Shown piece after piece: positions 42,521 through 51,415 of a stretch of 64,000 bases of DNA. The DNA is from Myxococcales bacterium (lineage in GTDB: Bacteria > Myxococcota_A > Polyangia > Polyangiales > Polyangiaceae). The position numbers and the translations under genes are program-made. Location of the stretch: positions 18,903-82,902 of the forward strand of contig JACPVJ010000023.1 of NCBI GenBank assembly GCA_016191785.1, in the 5' to 3' direction. How positions within the stretch are numbered: the stretch's first letter is position 1; each line of letters opens with the position of its first letter. A model generated the notes under the pieces. The model ran no database searches. It saw nothing but the letters and a program-made list of their open reading frames with translations, and was not told the origin of the DNA.

Positions 42521-44340
42521 GCAAGGTGAGCGCGACGCGAGAGCGGACCGAAGAGCTGCTCAAGGCCTTTCACGAAGAGGGCGCGCTCGGCAAAGTCTAC
42601 GACCGGCGACTGATCGCGCGGCTGTGGCCGTACATCGTACCCCACCGTAAGCTACTGTTTCTGGCCCTGGGCGGCGTGCTGGTCACGGCGGCCACGTCGC
42701 TGGCCCGGCCGGTGGTGATGCTGCACGCCATCGATCGCGGCGTGCTGGCGGGCGACGCCTCGGTGCTGCTCAGCGGCGGCCTGATGCTCGCGGCGCTGGT
42801 GATCGTGGAGCAGTTCTTGCTCTACGTTCAGGTCTACACCACGCAGGTGCTGGGCGCGCGCGCCACGTCCGACTTGCGGCGCGACGTGTTCGTGTTCCTG
42901 CACCAGCTGCGGATCGGCTTCTTCGATCGGCAGCCGGTGGGCCGCTTGGTCACCCGGGTCACCAACGACGTCGACGCCATCCTCGAGCTGTTCGCCTCGG
43001 GCGCGCTGAGCGCGGTGGGCGACCTGGTTCGGCTCTTGGGCATCGTCGTTCTGATGGTGATCTTGGACTGGCAGCTGTCACTGATCACCTTCGCCGCCAC
43101 TCCCGTGGTCTTGCTCTTGATGGTCGGGGTGCGGGGCCGCATGCGCGAGGCGTTCCGGGAGATCCGCGCCAAGACCGCCCGGATGAACGCCACCATGAAC
43201 GAACAAGTGGCGGGCATGGGTGTGACCCAGGCCTTCCGACGCGAGGCCCGGGCGGCGGGCGAGTTCGACGAGATCAACTGCGCGTACCGCGACGCCAACA
43301 TCGCCAGCATCAAATACGAGGCGATGCAGGACGCCGCCATCGAGATGATCACCGCGGTGTGCCTGGCGTCCATCGTGGTCGCGTTCGGCTACCACCGTGT
43401 GAGCTTCGGCACCGTGGTCGCCTTCAACGCCTACGTCGTTCAGTTCTTCGAACCGATCAGCCAGCTGGCGATGCGGTTCACCTTGCTGCAGAGCGCGATG
43501 GCGGGCGCCGAGCGGATCTTCGGGCTGATGGACGGGGCGGGAGCGGCCGAGCGGGACGCGCCGCCCCGCCCCGCCGCTCCGGCGGGAGATCGCGAGCTCG
43601 CCCTGGCCTTCGAGGGGGTCACCTTCGCGTACAAGCCGGGCACTGTCGTGCTGAACGACGTGAGCTTCGCGGCGCGGCGCGGCGAGCGGATCGCGCTGGT
43701 CGGACCGACGGGTGCGGGCAAGAGCACGGTCACCCAGCTCTTGCTGCGACTCTACGAGGTCGAGTCCGGCGTGGTCCGCGTCGACGGCGACGACGTCGCG
43801 GGGCTGTCGCGCGCCGAGCTGCGCCGCCGCTTCGCGGTGGTGCCGCAAGACGTCTACCTGTTCCCGGGCACCGTCGCCGCCAACATCGCCGCAGGCGAAG
43901 AGCCCGACCGTGATCGGGTGCGCAGGGCGCTGACGCGCATGGGTGCCCTCGATCTGTTCGAGCGGCGTCCCTTGGGCATCGACACGCCGGTGAGCGAGCA
44001 CGGCACCAACTTCAGCGCCGGCGAGCGCCAGCTGATCGCCTTCGCGCGGGCGCTCTATCGCGACGCGCCGATCCTGATCTTGGACGAGGCGACCGCCAAC
44101 ATCGACAGCGACACGGAGGCGCGCCTTCAGCGCGCGCTCGACGCGCTCTTGGAGGACCGGACGGCGATCGTGATCGCGCATCGGCTCTCGACCATCCGGC
44201 GCGCCGACCGCATCGTGGTGTTCCACAAGGGTCGCGTGGTCGAGCAGGGCACGCACGAGCAGCTGATCGCGGAAGGCGGTCTGTACGCACGCCTGCACGA
44301 GCTGCAGTTCGCGCGGGGCGCAGCCGGCTCGGCCGAGTGA
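42517..44340 (+). CDS. ABC exporter half-transporter, catalytic-site subunit
   Basis: 607 residues, partner of the preceding gene. A transmembrane domain (about 35-335) is followed by an ATPase with Walker A GPTGAGKST, signature FSAGERQLIAFARAL and Walker B ILILDEATANID with the catalytic Glu524 intact. The deviating signature here (FSAGE for LSGGQ) would face the degenerate Walker B of the partner, while this subunit's good Walker B faces the partner's good signature. This is the expected asymmetric arrangement. Confidence 0.93.
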   Translation: MSKVSATRERTEELLKAFHEEGALGKVYDRRLIARLWPYIVPHRKLLFLALGGVLVTAATSLARPVVMLHAIDRGVLAGDASVLLSGGLMLAALVIVEQFLLYVQVYTTQVLGARATSDLRRDVFVFLHQLRIGFFDRQPVGRLVTRVTNDVDAILELFASGALSAVGDLVRLLGIVVLMVILDWQLSLITFAATPVVLLLMVGVRGRMREAFREIRAKTARMNATMNEQVAGMGVTQAFRREARAAGEFDEINCAYRDANIASIKYEAMQDAAIEMITAVCLASIVVAFGYHRVSFGTVVAFNAYVVQFFEPISQLAMRFTLLQSAMAGAERIFGLMDGAGAAERDAPPRPAAPAGDRELALAFEGVTFAYKPGTVVLNDVSFAARRGERIALVGPTGAGKSTVTQLLLRLYEVESGVVRVDGDDVAGLSRAELRRRFAVVPQDVYLFPGTVAANIAAGEEPDRDRVRRALTRMGALDLFERRPLGIDTPVSEHGTNFSAGERQLIAFARALYRDAPILILDEATANIDSDTEARLQRALDALLEDRTAIVIAHRLSTIRRADRIVVFHKGRVVEQGTHEQLIAEGGLYARLHELQFARGAAGSAE

Positions 44341-44474
44341 TTTCGCGCAAACCGTGCAGCGGTCCAAGCGACCTTTGCGTCCATTGATGGTCCCGGACGG
44401 CTGGTTTCTCGACGATTTCGAGGTGGCACGCGGCTTGTATGGGGCGCGCGCGGGGGCTTTGGAGGTCAATCATC

Positions 44475-45569
44475 ATGAGAGCTGTTTTCGTTCCCGTCCT
44501 TCTGGTTGGTCTCGCCGCCGCGAGCGTGGCCGGCGCCCAAGACGCCCCGCCCGCAGACGCGCCTCCTGCCGCTGATCCCGCGCCCGCCGCCGATCCGGCG
44601 CCGGCCGCCGACGCCGCGCCCGCCGGCGACGCCGCGCCGGCAGCGCCTGCCGAGGCGGCAGCGCCGGCGGCAAAGCCCAAGAAGCCGCCGTACTCGCTGC
44701 CCTGGCAGCTGCGCCCGGTCGTGCCGGGGAACGTGGCGCGCCTGGACACCTCGGTGCTCCTGACCAAGCCCAAGGGCGCCGACTCGGGCGGCACGGCGAT
44801 CGCGTCGACCCTGCTCTTCTCGTACAAGGTGATGGACAACTTCGCGCCGCTGGTTCGGCTGGGCTACGTGACCTACTCGCCGCCGGAGCTCCCCGCGCCT
44901 GCCCCGGCCGGGAAGAGCGGCTCGGCGTTCTTGAACCCGGTGCTGGGCGGGCTCTACGGCATGGCGCTCAGCCCCGAGATGAAGCTCGGGTTGTTCCTGG
45001 GCGTGGCGCTGCCGCTGGGCTCGAACGGCGGTGACGAGCCTAAGGCCGAGAAGGCTGCCGCCCTCGGCACCGGCATGGCCGCGCGCCGCTACATGGACAA
45101 CGCGATGTTCGCCACGAACTTCGCCACGGTGTTCCCCGGCGTCGGGTTCGCCTACGTCGCGAGCGGGTTGACGGTTCAGGCCGAGGTCACGGTGCTGCAG
45201 CTGATGCGCGCCAAGGGCAAAGAGGTCGAGAAGGACAGCTCGAAGACCAACCTCACCACCGGGCTGCACGTCGGGTACTTCGTGATCCCCATGCTGTCCC
45301 TGGGCGCAGAGCTCAACTATCAGCGCTGGCTGTCGTCGCCCACGGTGGTCAAGCCGGGCACCCCGCCGACCACCGCGAAGATGGAGGCTGGCGCCAAGAT
45401 CAGGGACAACCTGAGCGTCGCCGTCGGGCCGCGCCTGCACCTCCGAGCCGGCGAGAGCCTGTGGATCCGCCCGGGCATCGCCTACGCCCGCTTCCTCGAC
45501 AAACCGAAGGGCGACTCGGACACCGAGTCGAATCACATCATCCAGATCGACATCCCGGTCGCGTTCTGA
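44475..45569 (+). CDS. outer-membrane beta-barrel protein with Ala/Pro-rich N-terminus
   Basis: 364 residues. A signal peptide (about 1-21) is followed by a low-complexity Asp-Pro-Ala repeat region (about 23-70). Alternating amphipathic strands come next, typical of a porin-like barrel (VRLGYVTYSP, LGLFLGVALPLGS, LHVGYFVIPMLSLGAELNYQRW, IRPGIAYARF), ending IDIPVAF with a terminal Phe. GGAGG at 44461-44465 lies nine bases before the ATG. It follows the ABC exporter by 134 bp and may be its outer-membrane companion, but no evidence ties them beyond proximity. Confidence 0.75.
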   Translation: MRAVFVPVLLVGLAAASVAGAQDAPPADAPPAADPAPAADPAPAADAAPAGDAAPAAPAEAAAPAAKPKKPPYSLPWQLRPVVPGNVARLDTSVLLTKPKGADSGGTAIASTLLFSYKVMDNFAPLVRLGYVTYSPPELPAPAPAGKSGSAFLNPVLGGLYGMALSPEMKLGLFLGVALPLGSNGGDEPKAEKAAALGTGMAARRYMDNAMFATNFATVFPGVGFAYVASGLTVQAEVTVLQLMRAKGKEVEKDSSKTNLTTGLHVGYFVIPMLSLGAELNYQRWLSSPTVVKPGTPPTTAKMEAGAKIRDNLSVAVGPRLHLRAGESLWIRPGIAYARFLDKPKGDSDTESNHIIQIDIPVAF

Positions 45570-45596
45570 TTTGAATTGCCTGGCGGGTTGCCTGCG

Positions 45597-45612
45597 CGCC
45601 GCCGCGGCGGCG
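45597..45612. terminator. GC palindrome between convergent genes
   Basis: CGCCGCCGCGGCGGCG is a perfect 16-bp palindrome located between the stop codons of two convergent genes (45569 and 45632). The position fits a bidirectional terminator, though there is no T-tract on either side. Confidence 0.3.
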
Positions 45613-45631
45613 AAGCACCCGGCTGTCAGAA

Positions 45632-46015
45632 TCAGAGTTTCTGAATACAAGTCGCGAGACAGGTTCGGTAAGTATCGCAGCCGCCCTTGCAGTTGTTCAT
45701 GAGACACCCGTCCTTGGCCGGGTCGGGGCACTTGACGCAGGCCAGTGTCGGTAACGCGCCGGGGCAGAAGCTCTGACACTCTGCTTCGCAACTCGTCTTG
45801 GTCACGCACGCGCAGAGCTGCAGCTGCTTCTTGAACTCGGTTGCGTCAGCGGAGGTGCCACACTGGGCCAGGCAGGCGTCGAAGCCGCTTCCGCCGCCGG
45901 CACCTGCCGCGGCCCCGCTCCCTGCGGTGCCACCCTCGTTCTCCGTGGTCGACGTGCAGCCGGCCCAGAACAGAGCAAACGCCACGGGAACCGCGATCCA
46001 GGGCGCTGGGCGCAT
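45632..46015 (-). CDS. small Cys-rich lipoprotein (VNEG-family relative)
   Basis: 127 residues. The signal peptide ends FALFWAGC, followed by TSTTENEGG, a short Gly/Ala linker and a domain with 14 Cys in close pairs (CLAQC, CACV, CEAECQSFC, CVKC, CKGGC, CLATC). The Asn-Glu-Gly motif directly after the lipobox and the Cys spacing link it to the lipoproteins at 28825-29373 and 50962-51414. Function unknown. Confidence 0.68.
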   Translation of the reverse strand: MRPAPWIAVPVAFALFWAGCTSTTENEGGTAGSGAAAGAGGGSGFDACLAQCGTSADATEFKKQLQLCACVTKTSCEAECQSFCPGALPTLACVKCPDPAKDGCLMNNCKGGCDTYRTCLATCIQKL

Positions 46016-46219
46016 GCGCCAAGCATACCCGAGCTACCCCCGCCTTGGCGCCAGCGGATCGGTGGCACGCCGAAGTCCGCGATACCGGCGGAGCATGCCC
46101 CGCGGCGCGGGCCCCGTGGGCGCGCCCGCGGACCGGGGTCACAGGCTGGCCCGTTTTCGCCCCAGCCTGTGGTAGCGTCGCCGGCCTTCGCGGGCTCTGC
46201 CCGCACGACGGAGGGACCC

Positions 46220-47389
46220 ATGCGCATCGACCGCCGCAGCCTGTTCATCGCCCTCGCTTCCTCGACCCTGTTCGGCGTCGTCGCCTGCAAGGGCGGCTCG
46301 ACCGGCGGGGGCAGCGGCTCGACCGGTGGGGGCAGCGAGATCGTCCTCGGCCACTACGCCTCGATGACCGGCAGCACTGCCCATTTCGGTCAAGACACCG
46401 ACAAGGCCGTGCGCATGGCGGTGGACGAGGTCAACGCGGCGGGCGGCGTGATCGGCAAGAAGCTGAAGGTCGTGACGCTGGACACCCGCGGTGACTCGGC
46501 CGAGGCCGCCAACGCGGTCACGCGCCTGATCGACGTCGAGAAGAGCACCGCCATCCTGGGCGAGGTGGCGTCGAGCCTGTCCCTGGCCGGCGGGCGGGTG
46601 GCGCAGCGTCGCAAGATCCCGATGGTCTCGCCCTCGTCCACCAACCCCAAAGTGACCGAGGTCGGCGACTACGTCTTCCGCGTCTGCTTTCTGGATCCGT
46701 TCCAGGGCAAGGTGATGGCCAAGTTCGCCAAAGAGACACTCAAGGTCGACAAGGTCGCGATCTTGAAGGACGTGAAGAACGACTACTCGATCGGGCTCTC
46801 GGACGCGTTCAAAGAGAGCTTCGAGAAGCTGGGCGGCAAGATCGTCGTCGAGCAGTCCTACGGGCAGGGCGACACGGACTTCTCGGCGCAGCTGACCGCC
46901 ATCAAGAACACCGATTCCCAGGCCATCTTCGTCCCGGGTTACTACGCCGAGGTCGGCGGCATCGCGCGGACGGCAGAGCGCCTCGGGGTCAAGCTGCCGC
47001 TGCTCGGGGGTGACGGCTGGGACGCGCCGGATCTGTTCAAGATCGGCGGCGAGGCCATCAACGGCTCGTACTTCTCGAACCACTTCGCGCCCGACGCGGC
47101 CACCCCCAAGGCCCAGAAGTTCGTGGCCGACTTCAAGGCCAAGTACGGCATCGAGCCGACCGGGCTCGGCGCCTTGGGCTACGACGCCGCAGCGGTCTTG
47201 GCCGACGCCATCAAGCGTGCCGGCAAGACCGACACCGACGCGCTGCGCGCGGCCCTGGCCGACACCAAGAACTTCGAGGGGGTGACCGGCTCGATCACCA
47301 TCGACCCCCAGCGCAACGCGCAGAAGAGCGCGGTGGTGCTGAAGATCGAGGGCGGGAAGGCCAAGTTCGCCGCAACCGTCGCGCCGTGA
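46220..47389 (+). CDS. livK: branched-chain amino acid ABC transporter substrate-binding protein
   Basis: 389-residue periplasmic lipoprotein: RRSLFIALASSTLFGVVACKGG has a lipobox, then a Gly/Ser linker. The type I periplasmic binding fold starts IVLGHYASMTGSTAHFGQD, with VDEVNAAGGVIGKKL and VALDTRGD-like strands, as in LivJ/LivK. GGAGG at 46210-46214 precedes the ATG. First gene of a five-gene importer operon; its stop overlaps the permease start. Leu/Ile/Val specificity is the family default and not proven. Confidence 0.9.
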   Translation: MRIDRRSLFIALASSTLFGVVACKGGSTGGGSGSTGGGSEIVLGHYASMTGSTAHFGQDTDKAVRMAVDEVNAAGGVIGKKLKVVTLDTRGDSAEAANAVTRLIDVEKSTAILGEVASSLSLAGGRVAQRRKIPMVSPSSTNPKVTEVGDYVFRVCFLDPFQGKVMAKFAKETLKVDKVAILKDVKNDYSIGLSDAFKESFEKLGGKIVVEQSYGQGDTDFSAQLTAIKNTDSQAIFVPGYYAEVGGIARTAERLGVKLPLLGGDGWDAPDLFKIGGEAINGSYFSNHFAPDAATPKAQKFVADFKAKYGIEPTGLGALGYDAAAVLADAIKRAGKTDTDALRAALADTKNFEGVTGSITIDPQRNAQKSAVVLKIEGGKAKFAATVAP

Positions 47390-48303
47390 GTCAGTTCTTC
47401 CAGCAGGTCATCAACGGGCTGTCGCTCGGCTCCATCTACGCCCTGATCGCTCTGGGCTACACGATGGTGTACGGCATCTTGAAGCTGATCAACTTCGCCC
47501 ACAGCGAGGTGTTCATGGTCGGCGCGTACACCGGCTTCTACGCGGCGGGCGCGCTGGGTATCGAAGGGCTCGAGCAGCGCGGCGCCGCGTTCCCGCTGTA
47601 CCTGGCCCTGGTGGTGTTGCTGGTGGCGATGTCGGCCTCGGCCCTCTTGGGCGTGCTGGTCGAGCGCCTGGCGTATCGCCCCGTGCGCTCGGCGCCGCGC
47701 CTGACGCCGCTCATCACCGCGATCGGCGTGAGCCTGCTCCTGCAAAACCTGGGCATGCTGGTCTTCACGCCGAACCCGCGGCGCTACCCCCCGATCATCA
47801 AAGAGGTGCGCTTCGAGCTCGGCGGCGTGATCGTCACCAACATCAAGCTCACCATCTTCCTGGTCACCCTCGCGCTGATGGCGGGCCTCTGGTACCTGGT
47901 GCAGCGCACCTGGACGGGGCGTGCGATGCGTGCGGTGAGCGTCAACCTGGACGCCGCCAAGCTGATGGGCATCGACACCAACCGCACGATCAGCGCCACC
48001 TTCGCCATCGGCTCGGCGCTGGCTGCCGCCGGCGGCATCTTGTTCGGGCTCGACCAGATCACCATCAACCCGCTGATGGGCACGCTCACCGGCCTGAAGG
48101 CCTTCGTGGCGGCGGTGCTGGGCGGCATCGGCAACATCCCCGGCGCGGTCGTGGGCGGGCTCTTGATCGGGCTGGCCGAGCAGCTGGTGGCTGGCTACGT
48201 CAGCCCCGACTACCGCGACGCCATCACCTTCGTGATCCTGATCGTGATCCTGATCTTGCGCCCCGAGGGCATCTTGGGCGTGGTCCGGCAGGAGAAGGTG
48301 TGA
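47386..48303 (+). CDS. livH: branched-chain amino acid ABC transporter permease LivH
   Basis: 305-residue inner-membrane permease with about eight helices. Family hallmarks: QQVINGLSLGSIYALIALGYTMVYGILKLINFAHSEV at the N-terminus and the EAA-type loop MGIDTNRTISATFAIGSALAAAGG. Start GTG overlaps the livK stop by four bases (GTGA). Confidence 0.94.
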   Translation: MSQFFQQVINGLSLGSIYALIALGYTMVYGILKLINFAHSEVFMVGAYTGFYAAGALGIEGLEQRGAAFPLYLALVVLLVAMSASALLGVLVERLAYRPVRSAPRLTPLITAIGVSLLLQNLGMLVFTPNPRRYPPIIKEVRFELGGVIVTNIKLTIFLVTLALMAGLWYLVQRTWTGRAMRAVSVNLDAAKLMGIDTNRTISATFAIGSALAAAGGILFGLDQITINPLMGTLTGLKAFVAAVLGGIGNIPGAVVGGLLIGLAEQLVAGYVSPDYRDAITFVILIVILILRPEGILGVVRQEKV

Positions 48304-49319
48304 TGCCCGGGCACCCGCAGCTGGGGACGAAGGACTGGCTGATTCGCGTCGTGATCTCGAGCGGGGTCGTGGCCGGCATCTGGGGCCTGGGCCTGGGCGT
48401 GCAGGCGGGCCTGATCGAGTACGTCCAGCGGATCGTGCTGCTGTGCGGCATCAACATCATCCTGGCGGTGGGCCTGAACCTGATCAACGGCACCACCGGG
48501 CAGTTCTCCATCGGGCACGCGGGCTTCATGGCGGTGGGCGCCTACGCCACCGCCTTCGTCGGGGTGAAGCTCGCGCCCGGCGTCGCCGCCGCCCTCGGCG
48601 CCGGCGCGCTCGCCGACGGCGTGGTGTTCAACGTCGCCTTGCTCGTGGGCGCGCTCCTTTCGGGCGTGGCGGGCCTGGCGGTGGGTGTCCCCAGCCTTCG
48701 GCTGAAGGGCGACTACCTGGCGATCGTGACCTTGGGCTTCGGCGAGATCATCCGGCTGGTGTTCAACAACACCAAGGCGCTGGGCTCGGCCACCGGCTAT
48801 TTCGGCGACAGCCCCGCAGGCCTGCCGCCGTACACCAGCTTCTTCTGGGTCTGGCTCTGGGTGGTGATCGTGGTGCTGATCGTGCGCAACATCACCTTCT
48901 CGCAGAGCGGGCGCTCGCTGATCGCCATTCGCGAGGACGAGATCGCCGCCGAGGCCATGGCCACACCGACCACCCGACTGAAGGTCACCGCGTTCACGGT
49001 CAGCGCCGCCACCGCAGGCATCGCCGGCGGGCTCTTCGCCCACATGCAGAGCGGCATTCGACCCGAAGACTTCAAGTTCGAAAAGTCGATCGACATGATC
49101 GTCATGATCATCATCGGCGGCCTGGGCTCGATCTCGGGGGCGGTGATCGGGGGCATCTTCCTGGCCGTCACTCTCGAGCTGATGCGCGACCTGCAAGAGT
49201 ACCGCCTGGTCCTGTACGCCCTCTTGCTGGTGATCATCATGATCGTGCGGCCCGAGGGGCTGCTCGGCACACGCGAGCTCTCGCTCTCTTTCTTCAAACG
49301 GAAGGCGGGCGCCAAGTGA
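48303..49319 (+). CDS. livM: branched-chain amino acid ABC transporter permease LivM
   Basis: 338-residue permease. NLINGTTGQFSIGHAGFMAVGAY and the loop DEIAAEAMATPTTRLKVTAF are diagnostic of LivM. The ATG at 48303 shares its first base with the livH stop (TGATG); a GTG at 48300 is an alternative start. It pairs with LivH to form the channel. Confidence 0.94.
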   Translation: MPGHPQLGTKDWLIRVVISSGVVAGIWGLGLGVQAGLIEYVQRIVLLCGINIILAVGLNLINGTTGQFSIGHAGFMAVGAYATAFVGVKLAPGVAAALGAGALADGVVFNVALLVGALLSGVAGLAVGVPSLRLKGDYLAIVTLGFGEIIRLVFNNTKALGSATGYFGDSPAGLPPYTSFFWVWLWVVIVVLIVRNITFSQSGRSLIAIREDEIAAEAMATPTTRLKVTAFTVSAATAGIAGGLFAHMQSGIRPEDFKFEKSIDMIVMIIIGGLGSISGAVIGGIFLAVTLELMRDLQEYRLVLYALLLVIIMIVRPEGLLGTRELSLSFFKRKAGAK

Positions 49320-50182
49320 CGCGCTCCGTGACGACGCCGCGAAGTCCCCTGCTCGCGCTGGAGAAGGTCGAGAAGATCTTCGGCGGCCTGCGGGCCATCG
49401 GCGGCGTCAGCTTCGCGGTGGAGCCCAGGCAGATCTTCGGCCTGATTGGCCCGAACGGCGCGGGCAAGACCACGATCTTCAACGTGGTCACCGGGGTGTA
49501 CCAGCCCGACGGCGGGCGCGTGCGCTTCGATGGCGAAGACATCAGCGGCTGGCCGCCGGCCAAAGTCGCGGCGCGGGGCATCGCTCGCACCTTCCAGAAC
49601 ATCCGACTGTTCCGCTCGATGACCGTCGAGCAAAACGTGATGGTCGCCGGGTTTCGCATCCACAAGGCCGGCCTCCTGTCGGCGGTGCTCCGCAACCAGC
49701 GCTACATGGACGACGAGCGCGAGTTCCGTCGGCGCGCGGCCGAGCTGCTCGACATCTTCAAGCTGAAAGAGCTGGCGGCCGAGCCGGCCGACAGCTTGCC
49801 TTACGGCTCGCAGCGCCGGCTCGAGATCGCTCGTGCGTTGATGCTGTCGCCCAAGCTCTTGCTGCTCGACGAGCCCGCGGCCGGCATGAACAGCCAAGAG
49901 GCCGCAGAGCTCGAGAAGCAGATCCGCTTCTTGCGAGACGAGCTCGGCCTCACGGTGGTGCTGGTCGAGCACAACATGAGCGTGGTGATGGCGGTGTGCG
50001 AGAACATCCACGTGGTGGACCACGGCGAGACCATCGCCGAGGGCCCGCCGGCGCTGGTGAAAGAGCATCCCAAGGTGCTGGCCGCGTACCTGGGTGAAGA
50101 GAGCGAAGAGCAGGCCGTAGCCGAGTACGAGGCCGTGAGCCGCCCGTTCCACGACAAACCGCCGGAGCCCGACCATGACTGA
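49316..50182 (+). CDS. livG: branched-chain amino acid ABC transporter ATPase LivG
   Basis: 288 residues. Walker A GPNGAGKTT, the LivG-type insert with ARTFQNIRLFRSMTVEQNV, a signature reading LPYGSQRRLEIARAL, and Walker B LLLLDEPAAGMN. The C-terminal tail past about residue 260 is acidic and longer than usual. Start GTG overlaps the livM stop (GTGA). Confidence 0.94.
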   Translation: MTRSVTTPRSPLLALEKVEKIFGGLRAIGGVSFAVEPRQIFGLIGPNGAGKTTIFNVVTGVYQPDGGRVRFDGEDISGWPPAKVAARGIARTFQNIRLFRSMTVEQNVMVAGFRIHKAGLLSAVLRNQRYMDDEREFRRRAAELLDIFKLKELAAEPADSLPYGSQRRLEIARALMLSPKLLLLDEPAAGMNSQEAAELEKQIRFLRDELGLTVVLVEHNMSVVMAVCENIHVVDHGETIAEGPPALVKEHPKVLAAYLGEESEEQAVAEYEAVSRPFHDKPPEPDHD

Positions 50183-50906
50183 CGCCCCGGTGCTCGAGGT
50201 CACGGACGCGCGGGTCAGCTACGGCGGCATCGCGGCGGTCAAGGGCGTGTCGCTCGACGTGAGGGCCGGCGAGATCGTCACCCTGATCGGCGCCAACGGC
50301 GCGGGCAAGACCAGCACGCTGAAGAGCATCGTGGGCCTCGTGCCCCTCAAGACCGGCAGCGTGAAGATCTTCGGCCAGGACATCCGGGCCGAGAAGACCC
50401 ACGAGATCGTGGCCCGGGGCGTGGCGCTGGTGCCCGAGGGTCGCGCCATCTTCGGCAACCTCACGGTCCGCGAGAACCTGCAGCTCGGGGGCTTCTTGCG
50501 GCGCGACCCGGCCCACCAGAAGCGCGCGCTCGAGCGCTGCGTCCGCCTCTTCCCACGGCTGGGCGAGCGGCTGAGCCAAGAGGGCGGCACCCTCAGCGGC
50601 GGAGAGCAACAGATGCTGGCCATCGCCCGCGCCATCATGGCCGAGCCCAAGCTGCTCTTGCTCGACGAGCCGAGCCTGGGCTTGGCGCCCAAGATCGTGC
50701 AAGAGGTGTTCGCGGCCATCGCCGAGATCGCCGCCAGCGGCATCACCATCTTGCTGGTCGAGCAGAACACGCGCCTGGCCCTCAAGACCGCGAACCGCGC
50801 CTATGTGCTGGTGACCGGCGAGATCGTGCTCTCGGGTGAGAGCCGGGCGTTGCAGCAAGACCCGCGCATCCGGGCCGCCTACCTGGGCGAAGACGTCCAC
50901 GGGTGA
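50175..50906 (+). CDS. livF: branched-chain amino acid ABC transporter ATPase LivF
   Basis: 243 residues. Walker A GANGAGKTS, ALVPEGRAIFGNLTVRENL typical of LivF, signature LSGGEQQMLAIARA, and Walker B LLLLDEPSLGLAP. It overlaps livG by eight bases and is the last gene of the importer operon. Confidence 0.95.
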   Translation: MTDAPVLEVTDARVSYGGIAAVKGVSLDVRAGEIVTLIGANGAGKTSTLKSIVGLVPLKTGSVKIFGQDIRAEKTHEIVARGVALVPEGRAIFGNLTVRENLQLGGFLRRDPAHQKRALERCVRLFPRLGERLSQEGGTLSGGEQQMLAIARAIMAEPKLLLLDEPSLGLAPKIVQEVFAAIAEIAASGITILLVEQNTRLALKTANRAYVLVTGEIVLSGESRALQQDPRIRAAYLGEDVHG

Positions 50907-50961
50907 GGGCCGAGTGTACGGGTCGGGTTGGAATTGTCTTCCATCCGACTATGCTTGCGAA

Positions 50962-51414
50962 ATGGTTTGGCGACGACTTTCGGCCCTTGGGGCGGCGGTG
51001 GCGATGCTCGTGGTCGGTTGCTCGTCGTCGAGCGTGAACGAAGGCAGCGGGGGCACCCCGGGCACCGGCGGCACGGCCGGCGGCGGTGGCTCGGGCGGTG
51101 GCTCGGGCGGCGGCTCGGGCACGTGCACCCAGAAGACCGCAGCGGGCTGCGTGAGCTGCTGCCGCACGAGCGACCCCGACGGCTACCTCGAGTTCGTCAA
51201 GACTCTGAAGAACTTCGTTTGCTCGAGCTCCGCCTGCACCAATGCGTGCGACAAGATGTGCGCCGAGAACGACACCACGCCAGTCTGCGCCGAGTGCATC
51301 ATCGCGCCGCCGCTCAGCTCGTCGGTCTTGCTCGAGGTGAAGGCGAACTGCGCGCAGTTCAGCGAGCCCGCGTGCGCGGCCTGGGCAGGGTGCGTCGAAG
51401 CCTGCATGAAGTGA
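50962..51414 (+). CDS. Cys-rich lipoprotein (VNEG family)
   Basis: 150 residues. The signal peptide ends AMLVVGC, followed by SSSSVNEG, a short Gly/Ser/Thr linker and a domain with 14 Cys (CVSCC, CSSSACTNACDKMC, CAECI, CAAWAGCVEAC). The SVNEG motif is identical to that of the lipoprotein at 28825-29373. It converges with the helicase gene, whose stop is two bases away. Function unknown. Confidence 0.72.
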   Translation: MVWRRLSALGAAVAMLVVGCSSSSVNEGSGGTPGTGGTAGGGGSGGGSGGGSGTCTQKTAAGCVSCCRTSDPDGYLEFVKTLKNFVCSSSACTNACDKMCAENDTTPVCAECIIAPPLSSSVLLEVKANCAQFSEPACAAWAGCVEACMK

Positions 51415-51415
51415 A

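Noticed and set aside
46220..50906. Novel transporter interpretation of the five-gene operon
   Set aside because: Every component matches the standard Liv importer in order and motifs, so nothing new is required.
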